Shown here in pieces: positions 63,060 through 64,000 of a DNA stretch of 64,000 nt; position 1 is the first letter of the stretch; every line of letters begins with the position of its first letter. Source of the DNA: Arthrobacter sp. 24S4-2 (GTDB lineage: Bacteria; Actinomycetota; Actinomycetes; Actinomycetales; Micrococcaceae); NCBI RefSeq assembly GCF_005280255.1, contig NZ_CP040018.1, positions 4,836,001-4,900,000 on the forward strand, in the 5' to 3' direction. The translations under genes were made by a program, and so were the position numbers. The notes beneath the pieces are model-generated. The model saw only the letters and a list, made by a program, of their open reading frames with translations. It was not told where the DNA came from and searched no databases.

Positions 63060-64000
63060 ACCTCCGCCACAGGAGCCGCGAACTGGGCCTCATACAACCG
63101 CGCATAAGCCCCGCCCGCCGCCAGCAACGAAGCATGCGTCCCCTGCTCCACGATCTGCCCGGCCTCCATCACCAGGATGAGGTCGGCGTCGCGGATGGTG
63201 GACAGGCGGTGCGCGATCACGAAGCTGGTCCGGTCGGACCGCAGCGCACTCATCGCCTTCTGCACCAGCACCTCGGTCCGCGTATCCACCGAGCTCGTCG
63301 CCTCGTCCAGGATCAAAACAGAAGGCCGGGCCAGGAACGCCCGGGCGATCGTCAGCAGCTGCTTCTCGCCCGCCGACACGTTGCCGCCTTCGTCCTCCAG
63401 CACGGTGTCGTAGCCCTCGGGCAGGGAGTGCACGAACCGGTCAACGTATGTCGCCGTCGCCGCCTCCAGGATCTCGTCCTCCAAAGCACCGGGCCGGCCG
63501 TACGCAATGTTGTCCCGGATCGACCCGCCAAACAGCCACGTATCCTGCAGCACCATGCCCATCCGCGAGCGCAGCTCGTTGCGCGTCATCGTGGTGACGT
63601 CCACGCCGTCGAGCGTTATCCGTCCCGCATCAATCTCGTAGAACCGCATCATCAGGTTCACCAGCGTCGTTTTCCCGGCCCCCGTGGGGCCGACAATCGC
63701 CACCGTCTGTCCCGGCTCGGCCACCAGGCTCAGGTCCGAAATCAGCGGCTTGTCCGGTGAATAGGAGAACGACACGTTCTCGAACACCAGCCGCCCCCGG
63801 CCGCCGTTCGGCGCCACTGAAGGCGAAGGATCAGGCGACTGCTCGTCCGTGTCCAGCAGCTCGAACACCCGCTCGGCGGACGCCACGCCGGACTGCAGCA
63901 GATTCGCCATGGACCCCAGCTGCGCCAGCGGCTGGGTGAACTGCCGCGAGTACTGGATGAACGCCTGCACATCGCCCAGCTGCATCGCACCCGAAGCCAC
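63056..64000 (-). CDS. ABC exporter ATP-binding/permease protein (5' end outside window)
   Basis: 314 residues visible, from the end of the membrane domain (VQAFIQYSRQFTQPLAQLGS) through the nucleotide-binding domain: Walker A GPTGAGKTT, Q-loop MVLQDTWLF, signature NVSAGEKQLLTIARA, Walker B VLILDEATSSVD, H-loop IAHRLS. A half-size fused exporter of the MsbA/multidrug group, usually one of a heterodimer pair. Substrate unknown. Confidence 0.92.
   Translation of the reverse strand: MASGAMQLGDVQAFIQYSRQFTQPLAQLGSMANLLQSGVASAERVFELLDTDEQSPDPSPSVAPNGGRGRLVFENVSFSYSPDKPLISDLSLVAEPGQTVAIVGPTGAGKTTLVNLMMRFYEIDAGRITLDGVDVTTMTRNELRSRMGMVLQDTWLFGGSIRDNIAYGRPGALEDEILEAATATYVDRFVHSLPEGYDTVLEDEGGNVSAGEKQLLTIARAFLARPSVLILDEATSSVDTRTEVLVQKAMSALRSDRTSFVIAHRLSTIRDADLILVMEAGQIVEQGTHASLLAAGGAYARLYEAQFAAPVAEV

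Overview
The window is chromosomal DNA of a high-GC actinobacterium, most likely a soil Arthrobacter or Pseudarthrobacter (Micrococcaceae). That placement is inferred from the very high GC content, the coding style, and the mix of families: a glycine-cleavage cluster with amino-acid permease, DUF222/HNH endonuclease, GAF-ANTAR regulator, GPP34 proteins and short-form adenylate kinases. No rRNA, tRNA, CRISPR array or complete mobile element was seen.

Layout. 1-3.6 kb: an ACT-less homoserine dehydrogenase-like protein coupled to an aldehyde dehydrogenase, a divergent-facing Lrp/AsnC regulator and a HAD phosphatase. 3.6-6.6 kb: adenylate kinase 1, an ExaC-type aldehyde dehydrogenase and a GNAT protein. 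6.7-13.4 kb: NYN RNase-like protein, membrane proteins (GlsB, DUF817, FetB-like), an MpaB-family protein, and a Na+/H+ antiporter fused to a UBP zinc finger that is now frameshifted. 13.5-19.6 kb: a GntR-controlled operon for the lower protocatechuate 4,5-cleavage/gallate pathway (tautomerase, hydratase, aldolase, pyrone-dicarboxylate lactonase, MFS importer) with no ring-cleavage dioxygenase. 19.9-23.2 kb: rhodanese, MOSC, adenylate kinase 2 and small proteins.

23.2-34.8 kb is a minus-strand glycine/serine/one-carbon cluster: promoter and tandem glycine riboswitch, gcvP, gcvT, gcvH, glyA, sdaA, lipA, a metF-like gene, a cycA-like permease and a truncated purU. Glycine is imported and split to CH2-THF, NH3 and CO2; GlyA makes serine and SdaA turns it into pyruvate. 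Two intergenic gaps carry the same long hairpin with a compensatory base-pair change.

35-52.7 kb is an accessory-looking region of small single genes, two GPP34 paralogues with repeat-expanded linkers, a TetR-controlled SDR/quinone-reductase/hydrolase operon, an HNH endonuclease, an aminoglycoside-phosphotransferase relative, and fragments of a restriction endonuclease, an SDR, a DUF4265 protein and a GNAT protein. 52.8-58.5 kb: secreted phosphoesterase pair, then a lipoprotein coupled to a one-polypeptide ECF transporter (T-A-A-S). 58.5-62.1 kb: cobalamin-dependent metH, split by a one-base frameshift. The window ends inside an ABC exporter gene.

Two patterns cross the whole window. A perfect or near-perfect palindrome (arms close to GCGGACGACGGCGGG) recurs about a dozen times, mostly in gene-end positions, and probably acts as a bidirectional terminator. 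Five loci show frameshifts, all consistent with loss of one base, so some may be sequence errors rather than true pseudogenes. All functional statements rest on reading motifs by eye; no database search was possible.
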